From the NCBI RefSeq assembly GCF_033100395.1, contig NZ_JAWLVJ010000021.1, positions 1-64,000 of the forward strand: a stretch of 64,000 nucleotides of DNA, read 5' to 3'. This DNA comes from Terasakiella sp033100395. Its GTDB lineage: Bacteria; Pseudomonadota; Alphaproteobacteria; Rhodospirillales; Terasakiellaceae. A program made the translations under genes and the position numbers. Shown piece after piece: positions 8,225-16,700 of the stretch (the first letter of the stretch is position 1; each line of letters starts with the position of its first letter). Below the pieces are notes generated by a model, which had not been told where the DNA came from, made no database searches, and saw only the letters and a program-made list of their open reading frames with translations.

Positions 8225-10104
8225 GGCGCACCACCTTCCAATCCACCATATTCGCTATGCGAAACCGCAAAACGACGGCTGGATTTTTGAGCAAGGGCGC
8301 GTGTATTCTCGTTCAGAGCTTTAGTATGGTCTGACATAGCGCTCTTGAGTTCGGCGTTGTCTGTGGTGGATTTATCGCCCTTGTCTCCGAAGAAAGACGA
8401 ATAGAGTGATTCAATTGCTTCACCGCCAAAATAAGACCCGGCAATTCCACCAACGGCACTTCCCACTGCCGCACCAATGGGGCCTGCGAGCATACCCGCC
8501 ATTGCCCCCAGTTTGGCTCCAGCCAGTCCACCTGCAATCATACCGCCTGATGAAACCAGACCTTTGGTGTCGCCATCCAAAGCCGCACTTCCTAGCTGAT
8601 AGGCACCGAGAGCTACAGTGGCTCCCGGAATAATTCGACCTGCGCGACCTGCTAGGCGGCCCAAGGAGGCGAAACGGCCACCGCGTGAATTCAGTTTGCG
8701 TTTTGAGTTGCGCGCGCCTTCAGAGGTCATTGATCCTCCGAAACCAGCAGGCCAGTTTGTGACCAAAACGGGTTGGGCGGCTGCCGCATTCAAGGCCTTA
8801 GATGCGCTGCCGATCGACGTAGACTTACCGCGCAAGCTCGAAAGCATCCTAACACCTGCTGCCGTCGTGCGAACGGCTTTGTTCACCGCCCAAATGCCCG
8901 CAGCGGCAGTGACGCCAGTAGCGGCTGCATTGAACAGTATATTGAGCTGATCGGCATCCAGATCGTTGATTGCATCCGATAGAGATTGAATCGGCCCAGC
9001 CATCTTACTATTGGCCAAACGTGTTCCGGCAGCGGTTAGTGTATCAATGCTGCCAGAGAGGGTTTGTGTTTTAGACGCTGCGTCTTCAACAATCTTGGTG
9101 CCGGTTACCTGTACATCCATGAATTGCTTCAGGAGATCAAGCTGACCGTTATCCTGATAATCGGCACCGAGGGTTTTTAACGCCTTTTTGGCTTCGTCAC
9201 CGAACAGCGTTCCCCATCTGGTCATACGACCTTCAGACCGTTCCATGATGGACTGAATGATTGTGTCCAAGCTCAGGAAGACTTCACGGCCTTCAGCAGC
9301 GGCCCTGGGATCAAAGACGGTGATACCTTTTTTCTCAAGAGATTTCCCCTTAGCGGCGATCTCATTGATTAGTGCCTGAATAGCCGTGGAGCTTTCAGCG
9401 GCGCTATCGGTTGCCATTTGAGTTGTCTGAGCCATCGCCCCCAGAACTCTGACAGCTCCCATCCCTTTTTGACCCATGGCAGCAAGAGAGGCCATGAGTG
9501 GACCTGATTCTGCGGCAAGGTTTTGAAATGTGAAAGCACCGTCTTTACCCTGTTCAATCAGCAGCTCCAGAGCCTTGCGTACTTCATCAGGTTCGGTGAC
9601 GTTCAGCTTTTTAAGACCAGCAATTACTGCACCGATATGACGGCCTTCTGCTCGAACGGCGCGAATGGCAAGACCCATGTTTTGGATATTGCCTTGGGCA
9701 AGTTTCAGATCGCCTGTTTTTTCTATAATAGCATCCACACCAGCCATCAACTGGGCAGGATCAATGCGGATGTTGCTATCTTGAGACGTGTCGAAAATGG
9801 TCTTGCGAAGCACGTTAACCTGATCTTTGGTCAGGCCAGCTTGAACTTCAATGTCTTTAAGCTGATCTTCAAAGGTCATGACACCGCGCGCAGCCCATGT
9901 GGTGGCTGCGGCAGTTACCAGACCCGTATATCGGTTGCCGAGGTTATCAATACCATTCGACAAGCCAATAGATGCCCGTTTAAGGGATGCAAAGCTTCTG
10001 GCACCTTGGGAGGTGAAATCCTTGATGGCACGACCAAATCGTTTGGATTGTCCAACGACATTTCCAAATAAATCTAACTGTACCTGTGTGTCAAAATCAC
10101 CCAT
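8221..10104 (-). CDS. Tail tape measure protein (Mu gp42)
   Basis: 627 residues, following directly after the frameshifted chaperone gene, as tape measures do. The N-terminal half is helical with the conserved pattern G-V-M-T-F-E-D-Q-L-K-D-I-E-V-Q-A-G-L near residue 80, seen in phage tail tape measures. The C-terminal third has several Gly/Ala-rich hydrophobic stretches (about residues 490-560), likely membrane-active during DNA entry. It sets tail length and is ejected into the host envelope. Confidence 0.88.
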   Translation of the reverse strand: MGDFDTQVQLDLFGNVVGQSKRFGRAIKDFTSQGARSFASLKRASIGLSNGIDNLGNRYTGLVTAAATTWAARGVMTFEDQLKDIEVQAGLTKDQVNVLRKTIFDTSQDSNIRIDPAQLMAGVDAIIEKTGDLKLAQGNIQNMGLAIRAVRAEGRHIGAVIAGLKKLNVTEPDEVRKALELLIEQGKDGAFTFQNLAAESGPLMASLAAMGQKGMGAVRVLGAMAQTTQMATDSAAESSTAIQALINEIAAKGKSLEKKGITVFDPRAAAEGREVFLSLDTIIQSIMERSEGRMTRWGTLFGDEAKKALKTLGADYQDNGQLDLLKQFMDVQVTGTKIVEDAASKTQTLSGSIDTLTAAGTRLANSKMAGPIQSLSDAINDLDADQLNILFNAAATGVTAAAGIWAVNKAVRTTAAGVRMLSSLRGKSTSIGSASKALNAAAAQPVLVTNWPAGFGGSMTSEGARNSKRKLNSRGGRFASLGRLAGRAGRIIPGATVALGAYQLGSAALDGDTKGLVSSGGMIAGGLAGAKLGAMAGMLAGPIGAAVGSAVGGIAGSYFGGEAIESLYSSFFGDKGDKSTTDNAELKSAMSDHTKALNENTRALAQKSSRRFAVSHSEYGGLEGGAP

Positions 10105-10369
10105 TGTTCTTTAGCTTTGCAAGTTTATTGGCGTATCGAACCAGCTTGTGAATTGGCAGTTCTCTGAGATCGGTTAAAGACGTATTAGTTGCTCCAGCAA
10201 TAGCCAAAATCATTGTTTCGGTTTCAAGTATGTCCCGGCGGTAGACCCAACCAGCTACCCAACCGGGACACAACCGTTCAAGAAGAATTAGGGCGCGCAC
10301 CGTCTTCGGCGGTAGCGCCTTCTTCTCGCCCCCCGGCTTCTTTCTCCCGGCTGGCATAAAGACCATCAA
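10097..10369 (-). CDS. Downstream half of frameshifted tail assembly chaperone (gp41-prime)
   Basis: This frame is open from 10369, but only the part from about 10330 is likely translated, as a C-terminal extension of the upstream chaperone after a -2 (or +1) ribosomal shift. That would give a product of about 195 residues: 118 from the first frame and 77 from this one. The extension (T-V-R-A-L-I-L-L-E-R-L-C-P-G-W) is helical, as in tape-measure-binding T domains. The internal ATGs have no good ribosome site. It ends inside the start of the tape measure gene. Family knowledge: long and short chaperone forms are conserved in lambda, P2 and Mu tails. Confidence 0.8.
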   Translation of the reverse strand: MMVFMPAGRKKPGGEKKALPPKTVRALILLERLCPGWVAGWVYRRDILETETMILAIAGATNTSLTDLRELPIHKLVRYANKLAKLKNNG

Positions 10370-10682
10370 TGATGGTGGCCTGATCTACAATTTTTCGATA
10401 ATCGCCTTCCGAACAGCTACGAAGATTATTGTAGGGGACAGGGCCTTGGAACTCTTGTCCGTCATCTGCAATCAGTTTTTTGATCTGACGGCGAACGCGG
10501 TGTGCCGTAATGCGTTGTTCAGACGTAATGACAATCGGTTCGTTCTTTTCCGTTAGCCGGATTTCTTCAGCTTCGTCCACCGCGTCCATACACTGGCCTG
10601 CATTGATGACATCCATGACCAAGGTTTTATAGACGGTTTCACCAATTTTAATTCCGTCAAGAAGTGTCACTTCATGCATCAC
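10278..10682 (-). CDS. Tail assembly chaperone, short form (Mu gp41)
   Basis: 134 residues encoded between tail tube and tape measure. The sequence (L-L-D-G-I-K-I-G-E-T-V-Y, then an acidic helical region) matches the phage tail assembly chaperone family. Near its end the codons GGG GGG CGA GAA form a slip site that moves a fraction of ribosomes into the next frame. The short form ends 18 codons after that site. The pair coats the tape measure while the tube is assembled and is absent from the virion. Confidence 0.85.
   Translation of the reverse strand: MMHEVTLLDGIKIGETVYKTLVMDVINAGQCMDAVDEAEEIRLTEKNEPIVITSEQRITAHRVRRQIKKLIADDGQEFQGPVPYNNLRSCSEGDYRKIVDQATIIDGLYASREKEAGGREEGATAEDGARPNSS
10325..10336 (-). 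promoter_or_regulatory. Programmed ribosomal frameshift site, Mu type
   Basis: On the minus strand the reading is CC GGG GGG CGA GAA in frame 0. The downstream frame reads CCG GGG GGC GAG AAG. The two frames differ by -2 (equivalently +1). The tract resembles the G-run followed by CGA reported for phage Mu, whose tail chaperone uses a rare -2 shift. Frame 0 stops at 10278 and the new frame stops at 10097. Confidence 0.8.
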
Positions 10683-11047
10683 GCTTTCTCCGCTTTGCTG
10701 CCGACAAACTTAACGCCTGAATACAAGGCTTCATCGCCATCGGTGAGTTCACCTTCATCTTCCATGGTTGCTTTTGAGATGACCCAGCCTTGACCGGAAT
10801 CTTGATCTTCAAAAACAATGCTTACGATTTTTCCGTCTGCAAAGGCTTCCAAATCGGTACCGTTGGTTGGAACGATGTCGAGTGTAACTTCGCTCATATT
10901 GACGACAGCGCTTGAACCAACAAAACCTCGCCAGCTTTTGCGCGCTTTACCAGTCTTAAGGCCACGTTTGAGTTTTGCTGATCCGGGAACGGATTCAAAC
11001 TCTTCACCTTCAGCAGTGATGGTTGCGGTGCCAAAAATATCGGACAT
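10679..11047 (-). CDS. M: Tail tube protein (Mu M, gp40)
   Basis: 122 residues, the length of Mu gpM and of the phage tail tube family. The sequence D-I-F-G-T-A-T-I-T-A-E-G opens a beta-rich fold, and K-A-R-K-S-W-R-G-F-V lies near residue 35, typical of these tubes. It polymerises as hexameric rings inside the contractile sheath. It is encoded next to the sheath gene and overlaps the chaperone start by four bases. Confidence 0.88.
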   Translation of the reverse strand: MSDIFGTATITAEGEEFESVPGSAKLKRGLKTGKARKSWRGFVGSSAVVNMSEVTLDIVPTNGTDLEAFADGKIVSIVFEDQDSGQGWVISKATMEDEGELTDGDEALYSGVKFVGSKAEKA

Positions 11048-11060
11048 GTTTCTTCCTTTC

Positions 11061-12545
11061 TTAAATCAGGCGGAAGGCAGAGCGAACTGCCAACTGGTGA
11101 AGCTGATCCATTGGGCGCGGTTGATCGAATACATCCAAACGACCGCGTTTCTGAGTGTTCTTGTTGGAAAGGATGTCAGCCTTGTAGCCTTCAAAATCAT
11201 CCATAATTCCGGCATCGTCATACATAAGGTCATAATGGATGAGGAAATGCCGGATCGCAGCTTCAGGTGACATGATGCGCGCTGCTCGACTGCGGCGCTT
11301 ACCACCTTCTTTCTGAAGTTTGTGTCCAGGGAATTTAGTTTGAAAATAATTGATGACCGAGCGACGGTAGTAGCTCATTTGCATGACAGTGTTGAGGCTT
11401 TTGTAAGCTTCATCTTCTGCACCGGAAGCCGTCATGCCATAGGAGGTTACGGCACGCTGAATACGGACTTTTTTATCGCCGCCAACTTTCAGTGTGGAGA
11501 CACCGTTCCCCAGTAGGCTTTCATTTTCGTCACCACTTGTGCGTAAACCCAAAGGCGCACCATAGATGCCAATCAGTTCCATATCATCAAAAGGAACAGC
11601 AGGGTCTGTGGCACCAGAATACATGATGTCAGCCGCAAAACTTGCTGCAATCGCCCAAGTGGGAGAACGTGAATGCAAGCCAGCGTTGATCGGAACAATG
11701 TTTTGGGAGTTTCGAGTCAAGGCCCATGTGTTAAGGGCAGCGACACCAGATTTCAAGGCACAGAAAGCACGTCCATCATTTGCAGACAGAACCCCCCAGC
11801 GTTCATCCAGCTCTGCGCGAAGCACTGTCATGTTTGCTTCGTCAGTATATGGGTTCACGAATCCTTGATACTGAGTGAGGTCATCCAGTGTATCAATGGC
11901 ATCTGTCAGATCGGGGTTTCCAGTACCGCCATTAAAACCAACAATAGTTGTTGTGATGCCGGGAACGTCCTGATCGTCGCTGTGATAGCGAGTGAAAACA
12001 TTCAGATCATTGCCTGTTTCTCCCTTCCATTTGCAAGTCAACGTCAGGACCTCGCCAACAACGGATGCAGTCACTTGTGAGGAAGGATCGTTATTGATGA
12101 TAGTCGCCAGACGCCCTGCAATACTGCTTGCGGTTTCGGCTGCTGTGACACCCAACTGATAGCGTTTTTCACCAATATAAAGCAGGAAGGTGTTTCCACG
12201 ACTTGCAGCACCCGCCAATGTAACAGTCGCACTGGCTTGGTTACCGGCTACATTTTCAGCCAACGGAATGATCAACAGTTCCTGATGTTTGTTTTTCTTG
12301 CGAAAAGCCTTGACCATATCGGTCAGCATTGCATCCGCTCCAAAGAGCGTTTTCGCCTCATTGCCGATAACATGATAAATCTGATTGACTGAAGCTTCAG
12401 CCCCAGTGCCCAATTGCCCCCACATGACGGTACGCTGTTTGAATACCGGCAGGCCGTTCAATGCCAGAGAGGGGTCGATCTCCATATAGATACCCGGCGT
12501 CCAGATATCGATCGGCATTTCTGTAAAGCTAATTGCCTCACTCAT
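11061..12545 (-). CDS. L: Contractile tail sheath (Mu L, gp39)
   Basis: 494 residues, matching Mu gpL (about 495). N-terminal features are I-W-T-P-G-I-Y-M-E-I-D-P-S near residue 15 and V-F-K-Q-R-T-V-M-W-G-Q; the C-terminal half carries the handshake region R-S-V-I-N-Y-F-Q-T-K-F-P-G-H-K-L. The sheath surrounds the tube and contracts to drive it through the envelope. The gene is intact and follows a DUF2635-type gene. Confidence 0.92.
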   Translation of the reverse strand: MSEAISFTEMPIDIWTPGIYMEIDPSLALNGLPVFKQRTVMWGQLGTGAEASVNQIYHVIGNEAKTLFGADAMLTDMVKAFRKKNKHQELLIIPLAENVAGNQASATVTLAGAASRGNTFLLYIGEKRYQLGVTAAETASSIAGRLATIINNDPSSQVTASVVGEVLTLTCKWKGETGNDLNVFTRYHSDDQDVPGITTTIVGFNGGTGNPDLTDAIDTLDDLTQYQGFVNPYTDEANMTVLRAELDERWGVLSANDGRAFCALKSGVAALNTWALTRNSQNIVPINAGLHSRSPTWAIAASFAADIMYSGATDPAVPFDDMELIGIYGAPLGLRTSGDENESLLGNGVSTLKVGGDKKVRIQRAVTSYGMTASGAEDEAYKSLNTVMQMSYYRRSVINYFQTKFPGHKLQKEGGKRRSRAARIMSPEAAIRHFLIHYDLMYDDAGIMDDFEGYKADILSNKNTQKRGRLDVFDQPRPMDQLHQLAVRSAFRLI

Positions 12546-12548
12546 GGT

Positions 12549-12920
12549 CTATTCCTCTTCCTTGGCTGATAGTTTGTCGGTTGCTTCAGCTTCGGCCTTT
12601 ACCTTTTCCCAAGCGTCATCACGCTCAGTGCCGGAAAGCTTCAGACCGAGATCATTTTCAATGTCTTTCAGGGTCGGTGCCTTTGCTGAATTTTCTGCAA
12701 AGGCATTGCGCAGGTAAGACTGCAGTTGATCTTCTGCCGACTCTTCCGAAATTTCTTCAACTTTCGGAGGGTCGGTTTCTTTGGCCTCACCATTGCGAAT
12801 GAAACGACGATAGAAACGGTTGTTGGGAACCCATGCCCCTTCCTTGCCGATCGGTTGCTTTGTATCGGGGTGGTCAATCGTCATGCCCTCTTCAGGCATG
12901 ATGTACATCATTCCATCCAT
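12549..12920 (-). CDS. Mu gp38-like DUF2635 protein with C-terminal helical domain
   Basis: 123 residues. The first 45 (M-Y-I-M-P-E-E-G then P-D-T-K-Q-P-I-G-K-E-G-A-W-V-P) match DUF2635, a small beta protein encoded before the sheath gene in Mu-like phages. The last 55 form a separate domain ending D-A-W-E-K-V-K-A-E-A, which also occurs at the end of the protein at 14549-14887. The fusion is not present in Mu itself as far as I know. Function unknown; probably a tail or neck accessory. Confidence 0.75.
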   Translation of the reverse strand: MDGMMYIMPEEGMTIDHPDTKQPIGKEGAWVPNNRFYRRFIRNGEAKETDPPKVEEISEESAEDQLQSYLRNAFAENSAKAPTLKDIENDLGLKLSGTERDDAWEKVKAEAEATDKLSAKEEE

Positions 12921-13520
12921 TTAAACGGACTCCTCTTGTTCTTTATCTTGAACAATTTCGCTGTTCAGTGATTGGGTATCGGTATTGTCAGCATCACCGA
13001 GTTTCGGTTTGGTTGAGTGATAGAGCGTCAGGAAGTCATCCAGATCACCATCAACGGCACGATCCCAGATGAACCGACAAGTGAAAGCGACGCTGTAGAT
13101 CGCCAGATGTTCGTCATTGGCTTTGGCGTTAAACAGGTTTGCTACCCGACCCGGCGCTAACGCTCTGGACACACCTTCTGGCTCCAACCCTTCAAGGGCA
13201 GAGATTGAAAACATGATCAATTCGTATGCGCCAAGAACCTTGCCTCCACGCGCTCCTTTGCGGGCGGCTTCCTGATGCATGCTTTTAGCACAAGAGATCA
13301 CGACAAAACTGGCTTCATAATCAATTGAACCATGACGCATTTTTTTCTTGGGCGTCATCCCGGCAAAAACAATCCAGATCGCAGGAGCTTTCTGAGCAGC
13401 ATCCTTCAGGAATTCATCTGTTAACTCGCCGCCATAACTTTCTGCCTTAACTTTGAAGGCGTTGGTTTTAGCCAGTTCGTTCAGCTTATCTGTCATGGCT
13501 GTTTCAATAGGACCGATCAT
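12921..13520 (-). CDS. Mu gp37-like tail completion protein
   Basis: 199 residues, similar to the Gp37 family found upstream of the sheath in Mu-like phages. The pattern of an N-terminal helix (I-E-T-A-M-T-D-K-L), then the strand A-P-A-I-W-I-V-F-A-G near residue 50 and a later A-F-T-C-R-F-I-W-D-R strand, is that of tail-terminator or completion folds. It likely caps the tail or joins it to the head. The start overlaps the upstream gene by four bases. Confidence 0.75.
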   Translation of the reverse strand: MIGPIETAMTDKLNELAKTNAFKVKAESYGGELTDEFLKDAAQKAPAIWIVFAGMTPKKKMRHGSIDYEASFVVISCAKSMHQEAARKGARGGKVLGAYELIMFSISALEGLEPEGVSRALAPGRVANLFNAKANDEHLAIYSVAFTCRFIWDRAVDGDLDDFLTLYHSTKPKLGDADNTDTQSLNSEIVQDKEQEESV

Positions 13521-14008
13521 GCGAACGCTCCCGTTCTGGCTGCGCGTACAAAATCAGCGATTTCGCCACGGATCATTTTGGTGGTTCCGTCATCAATGCC
13601 GAGGATTGGGCGTGCCGGAATAGTGACCTTGCGTGCAAAGACCATTTTGCCGTCGATTTCAAAGGCAAGAACCTTGGCATTCTTCGGTTTGATGACAGCG
13701 CCAAACTGATGCGTTTTTACATGCTGCTGGTTGGAACCATGTTTGACAGTGCTGCCTTCAACTTGAGAGTTAAAGCTGTCGCGTGTGATGCCGCTATCAA
13801 CAAGAATTTGACCACCACGGTTTGTCTTTTCCCATGGAACGCCTTCTGGGCCTTTACCTTCACGAAAGCGGGTGTTGGTTTCGGTCGTAAAACCCATGCC
13901 GATCGCCTCCAGCAAAAGGTCGGTCTCAGATACGTTTGACAGAAACCTTTGTACCTGTGCGCCCATGCGCCCCAGTTTGGAGAAATCGACTTCAATGCTG
14001 GCACTCAT
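13517..14008 (-). CDS. Phage virion morphogenesis protein (Mu G / P2 gpS family)
   Basis: 163 residues. The region F-R-E-G-K-G-P-E-G-V-P-W, followed by I-L-V-D-S-G-I-T-R-D-S-F, is the signature of the virion-morphogenesis family needed for stable tails or head-tail joining. In Mu the G gene sits between F and I, but here the homologue lies between the gp36- and gp37-like genes, a rearrangement common in other Mu-like prophages. Overlaps both neighbours by four bases. Confidence 0.82.
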   Translation of the reverse strand: MSASIEVDFSKLGRMGAQVQRFLSNVSETDLLLEAIGMGFTTETNTRFREGKGPEGVPWEKTNRGGQILVDSGITRDSFNSQVEGSTVKHGSNQQHVKTHQFGAVIKPKNAKVLAFEIDGKMVFARKVTIPARPILGIDDGTTKMIRGEIADFVRAARTGAFA

Positions 14009-14415
14009 TTAAACAGCTCCCCGGAATTGAACTTTAAGGGGGCTGCCTGAAAGACAGGACCACTGGCAGATTGCAATCTCTTAGCCGAAAGCATGATTTC
14101 ATCCTTGGCGATCTTTTCCAGAAGTTTGACAGCGTTGTTGTAGCGGTCTTTCACTTCTTCAGTCGCTTTACCCGCGTGAAGCTTGAAACGGGCAATATCA
14201 CAGCAAACTGGAATAAGTGCGGGTTGCGCAACCGTCAAAGGAAGTACGTAAATGCTACCAACATGCAGATCAATCTCTGTGGAGGCATCATCAAGGGCAG
14301 TTTGTAAAACAGCATCATTGATAACTTCAGCATGCGGATCGTCGGCATTGGTCAGTTCAACCAAGTCCAAATCCTTGAAGCGTTGTTCCATTGCTGATTT
14401 ATCGGCATATGCCAT
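14005..14415 (-). CDS. Mu gp36-like head completion protein (DUF1320)
   Basis: 136 residues with the DUF1320 features: M-E-Q-R-F-K-D-L-D-L-V-E-L-T-N near the start, D-D-A-S-T-E-I-D-L-H-V near residue 45 and Y-V-L-P-L near 57. The family resembles head-tail adaptors that sit on the portal. It starts the tail-side gene block after the capsid genes and is separated from them by a hairpin at 14446-14481. Confidence 0.82.
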   Translation of the reverse strand: MAYADKSAMEQRFKDLDLVELTNADDPHAEVINDAVLQTALDDASTEIDLHVGSIYVLPLTVAQPALIPVCCDIARFKLHAGKATEEVKDRYNNAVKLLEKIAKDEIMLSAKRLQSASGPVFQAAPLKFNSGELFK

Positions 14416-14445
14416 TTTACAAATTGTCCTTTAATAAGCGCAGTG

Positions 14446-14481
14446 CGCCCCTCACATTTATTCTCGGTAAATGGAGGGGCG
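14446..14481 (-). terminator. Intergenic hairpin between capsid and tail genes
   Basis: CGCCCCTC pairs with GAGGGGCG, with a second inner stem ATTTA/TAAAT. No T-run follows on either strand. It lies in a 130-base gap after the gp35-like gene. It could stabilise the abundant capsid mRNA or partly end transcription, so that capsid is made in excess of tail proteins. Confidence 0.45.
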
Positions 14482-14548
14482 ACTTCCTTGTGGTCTCATG
14501 TCTGGCAGAGCCGGATGACAGACACTCAAAGACCGGTTTCAGGGTGGT

Positions 14549-14887
14549 TTATTCAGTTGAGGCCTCTGCCTTTACTTTTTCCCAAGCAGCATCACGTTCA
14601 GAACCGGACAGTTCCAGACCAAGGTCTGCTTTGATGTCTTTCAAGTTCGGCGAGTTGTTCGGCGTTTTGGCATAGGCATCACGCAGATAGGCCATCAGGC
14701 GTTCTTCATCGCTTTCCTGACCTTCCATTTCGGAAAGGACACCGAGCTTGATCAGCTCGGCGGCGTCATCAGGTGTCATTTCAACGATGTTGTCATCACC
14801 CGGCTTTTTACCTTTGGCGGCAGGTTTGTATTTTTTGCCGTCATGTTTCAGGTTACCCAGAACTTCATATTTCTTCAGTTCAGACAT
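14549..14887 (-). CDS. Small head-region protein (Mu gp35 position)
   Basis: 112 residues directly after the major capsid gene. The N-terminal half is basic (V-L-G-N-L-K-H-D-G-K-K-Y-K-P) and includes M-T-P-D-D-A-A-E-L-I-K-L-G. The C-terminal half repeats the domain of the DUF2635 protein at 12549-12920: L-R-D-A-Y-A-K, then L-K-D-I-K-A-D-L-G-L-E-L-S-G and a final W-E-K-V-K-A-E-A. The compact two-helix pattern recalls HeH/SAP-like domains. Function unknown; a capsid accessory role is inferred from position. Confidence 0.65.
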   Translation of the reverse strand: MSELKKYEVLGNLKHDGKKYKPAAKGKKPGDDNIVEMTPDDAAELIKLGVLSEMEGQESDEERLMAYLRDAYAKTPNNSPNLKDIKADLGLELSGSERDAAWEKVKAEASTE

Positions 14888-14898
14888 TTATTCACCCC

Positions 14899-15840
14899 TT
14901 AAGTTTGTGATGCTTGAGCATTTTGCAGAAGGAAACCAGCAGCGGAGGCGACACCAATTTCATTAACATATTCGCCAGCGCGAACCAGCACGCCACCTTC
15001 AACGCCCATATCGACATTGACAGTGCCTGCGATCCGTTGTCCATGGCGGGCAGTGAAGCCAAATGTGACACCGCCAATTTGAGGCGTTGCCGTGCGATCA
15101 ATGAAGTGACCAGCAACAATATTGTCCCAGACGAAATGATAAGTCGCATTCTGACCAGGGCGATTGATATTGATCCGGCCTTCACCGACAATCACCTTTT
15201 TGACTTTGAAGAGTTTAGCCAAATCTTCTTCTGTCAGGACACCGTCGGCGTTGATTGAGCGCCCGACTTTTTTCAACAACTGCGGATGCACCGTTAGGGT
15301 GTCAAAAATATTGGACCCGAACACCAACTGATTAGGGCGCATCAAGCAAGATCGCATCATGTCCTTGATTGCTTCGTAAGGTTTCGATGCGGGATCGCTG
15401 AACATATCCGACCCGGAAAGTGCCTCGACCAAATTTGGGCTATAGTTTGCCGGATCGCTCACAAAGGCATGGCAACGAACTTCACGATCCAATTTGATGA
15501 TGTTGGTTGAAACACCGACAGCTTGAGCTTTGGGGTCCCAGCCACGTTTTTCAGCAGCCTTGATGGTGCGGTTGTCCAAGGGCACGTCAATTGCGTAATC
15601 AAAGGTCCGACCCGTTTCTTCCTTGCCTTCCAGTTCTACGCGGTTAGGTGCAGAACGACGTCCGACACGGGTATCAGGAACGGAAAAGTTTTGGGCTTCC
15701 GGGTAAGTCATATAAGTGAACTTTTCATCATCCACTTGTTGCTCAGGCAACACTTCATCGGCAACGAGCGTGTATTCTTCGTTTTTATATTCACGCGAGA
15801 TTGCGGTTAGTTCGACATTTTCAGTAAATTGTTCGGGCAT
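14899..15840 (-). CDS. T: Major capsid protein (Mu T, gp34)
   Basis: 313 residues; Mu gpT has about 305. The N-terminus carries the family pattern E-L-T-A-I-S-R-E-Y followed by D-E-V-L-P and a variable arm. Later segments such as V-F-G-S-N-I-F-D-T-L and R-I-N-I-N-R-P fit HK97-fold capsids of Mu-like phages, and R-T-A-T-P-Q-I-G-G-V-T-F-G-F lies near the end. It forms the icosahedral shell after protease-dependent maturation. It follows the decoration-like protein. Confidence 0.9.
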   Translation of the reverse strand: MPEQFTENVELTAISREYKNEEYTLVADEVLPEQQVDDEKFTYMTYPEAQNFSVPDTRVGRRSAPNRVELEGKEETGRTFDYAIDVPLDNRTIKAAEKRGWDPKAQAVGVSTNIIKLDREVRCHAFVSDPANYSPNLVEALSGSDMFSDPASKPYEAIKDMMRSCLMRPNQLVFGSNIFDTLTVHPQLLKKVGRSINADGVLTEEDLAKLFKVKKVIVGEGRININRPGQNATYHFVWDNIVAGHFIDRTATPQIGGVTFGFTARHGQRIAGTVNVDMGVEGGVLVRAGEYVNEIGVASAAGFLLQNAQASQT

Positions 15841-15851
15841 TTTTCAATTCC

Positions 15852-16229
15852 TTAACCTTGCATGATGAACGGGACAATGTGGGCGTCACCAATGTCGCCG
15901 ACAACACCGGATACTTCAGCAAAGCCGATACAACGGACATTTGTACCTGCTACAGGCGCAGCCTTGATGGCCCGACCTGTGGCGTCTGATGTGAGTGGGT
16001 CGCCAGCGGCAACGGTACCGCCATATTCAAGTGGACGAATGCCGTCTTTGTAGATGTCGATGCGATCACCTTGAGCATCGGCACCACGAATACCGCTAAC
16101 GCCGTCAAATGAGTCCGTAGCGGTTGTTGCTAAGGCTACATTGCCATCTGCACTGCCATGTTTGACAATACGATTTTGCGGAATTGCACCGTCGGCGGTG
16201 CGACCTTTGATTAGTCCAAAATCAGACAT
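15852..16229 (-). CDS. Capsid decoration / cement-like protein
   Basis: 125 residues, Gly/Ala-rich and beta-like, with Y-G-G-T-V-A-A-G-D-P-L-T-S-D-A-T-G-R near residue 75, a pattern shared by capsid cement proteins (DUF2190-like) that lie between protease and major capsid genes. A virion-stabilising surface role is inferred. The gene starts one base before the stop region of the protease gene, so all three are co-translated. Confidence 0.75.
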   Translation of the reverse strand: MSDFGLIKGRTADGAIPQNRIVKHGSADGNVALATTATDSFDGVSGIRGADAQGDRIDIYKDGIRPLEYGGTVAAGDPLTSDATGRAIKAAPVAGTNVRCIGFAEVSGVVGDIGDAHIVPFIMQG

Positions 16230-16700
16230 TTATTTACCTTTCAGGTGTTGGACGGCTTCAGCCGACGTTACGGTAAAACCCTTTTCTTTTTGTTCTGCGA
16301 TATAGGTGCGAACAGCCGCTGATAGCGCGTCGGCGTCAGAGAAGTCGATGGTGTCGCCGTTGTCACCTGTGACTTCGGAGAAGTTCACACGAGACGGCAG
16401 AGCTTCGACGAAGTCTTGGAAGATAGCCCGTTGGCTTTTTTCCTTTTCTTCATCGCCATCAGCGAAAGAAACGGTTTCGTTTTCAGAAAGCCCAGCCATG
16501 AAGCTAACCATTTGAGCTTCTTCAGCAGGTAGGATTTTGCCAGCGGCAACCAATGGTGCGATAAAGGCGGCAGCCGTCGCCGTTGCCTGCTGGTCTGCAA
16601 AAGAAGCCTTGTCTTTTTCGACAGCTTCTTTTTCTTTTTCAAATTCTTCACGCTCTTTAGCGAGGGCAGCCTTTTGGGCTTCCAATTCTTTCGTGCTCAT
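16230..16700 (-). CDS. Internal-start scaffold protein nested in protease gene (Mu Z-like)
   Basis: An in-frame ATG at 16700 is preceded by GAGGAAGAT, a good Shine-Dalgarno within a coding stretch that otherwise has no reason for it. Translation from here gives 156 residues that begin M-S-T-K-E-L-E and contain the coiled coil and the C-terminal capsid-binding part, without the protease. Mu and several other phages make scaffold this way from the 3-prime end of the protease gene. Inference from sequence; not proven. Confidence 0.6.
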   Translation of the reverse strand: MSTKELEAQKAALAKEREEFEKEKEAVEKDKASFADQQATATAAAFIAPLVAAGKILPAEEAQMVSFMAGLSENETVSFADGDEEKEKSQRAIFQDFVEALPSRVNFSEVTGDNGDTIDFSDADALSAAVRTYIAEQKEKGFTVTSAEAVQHLKGK

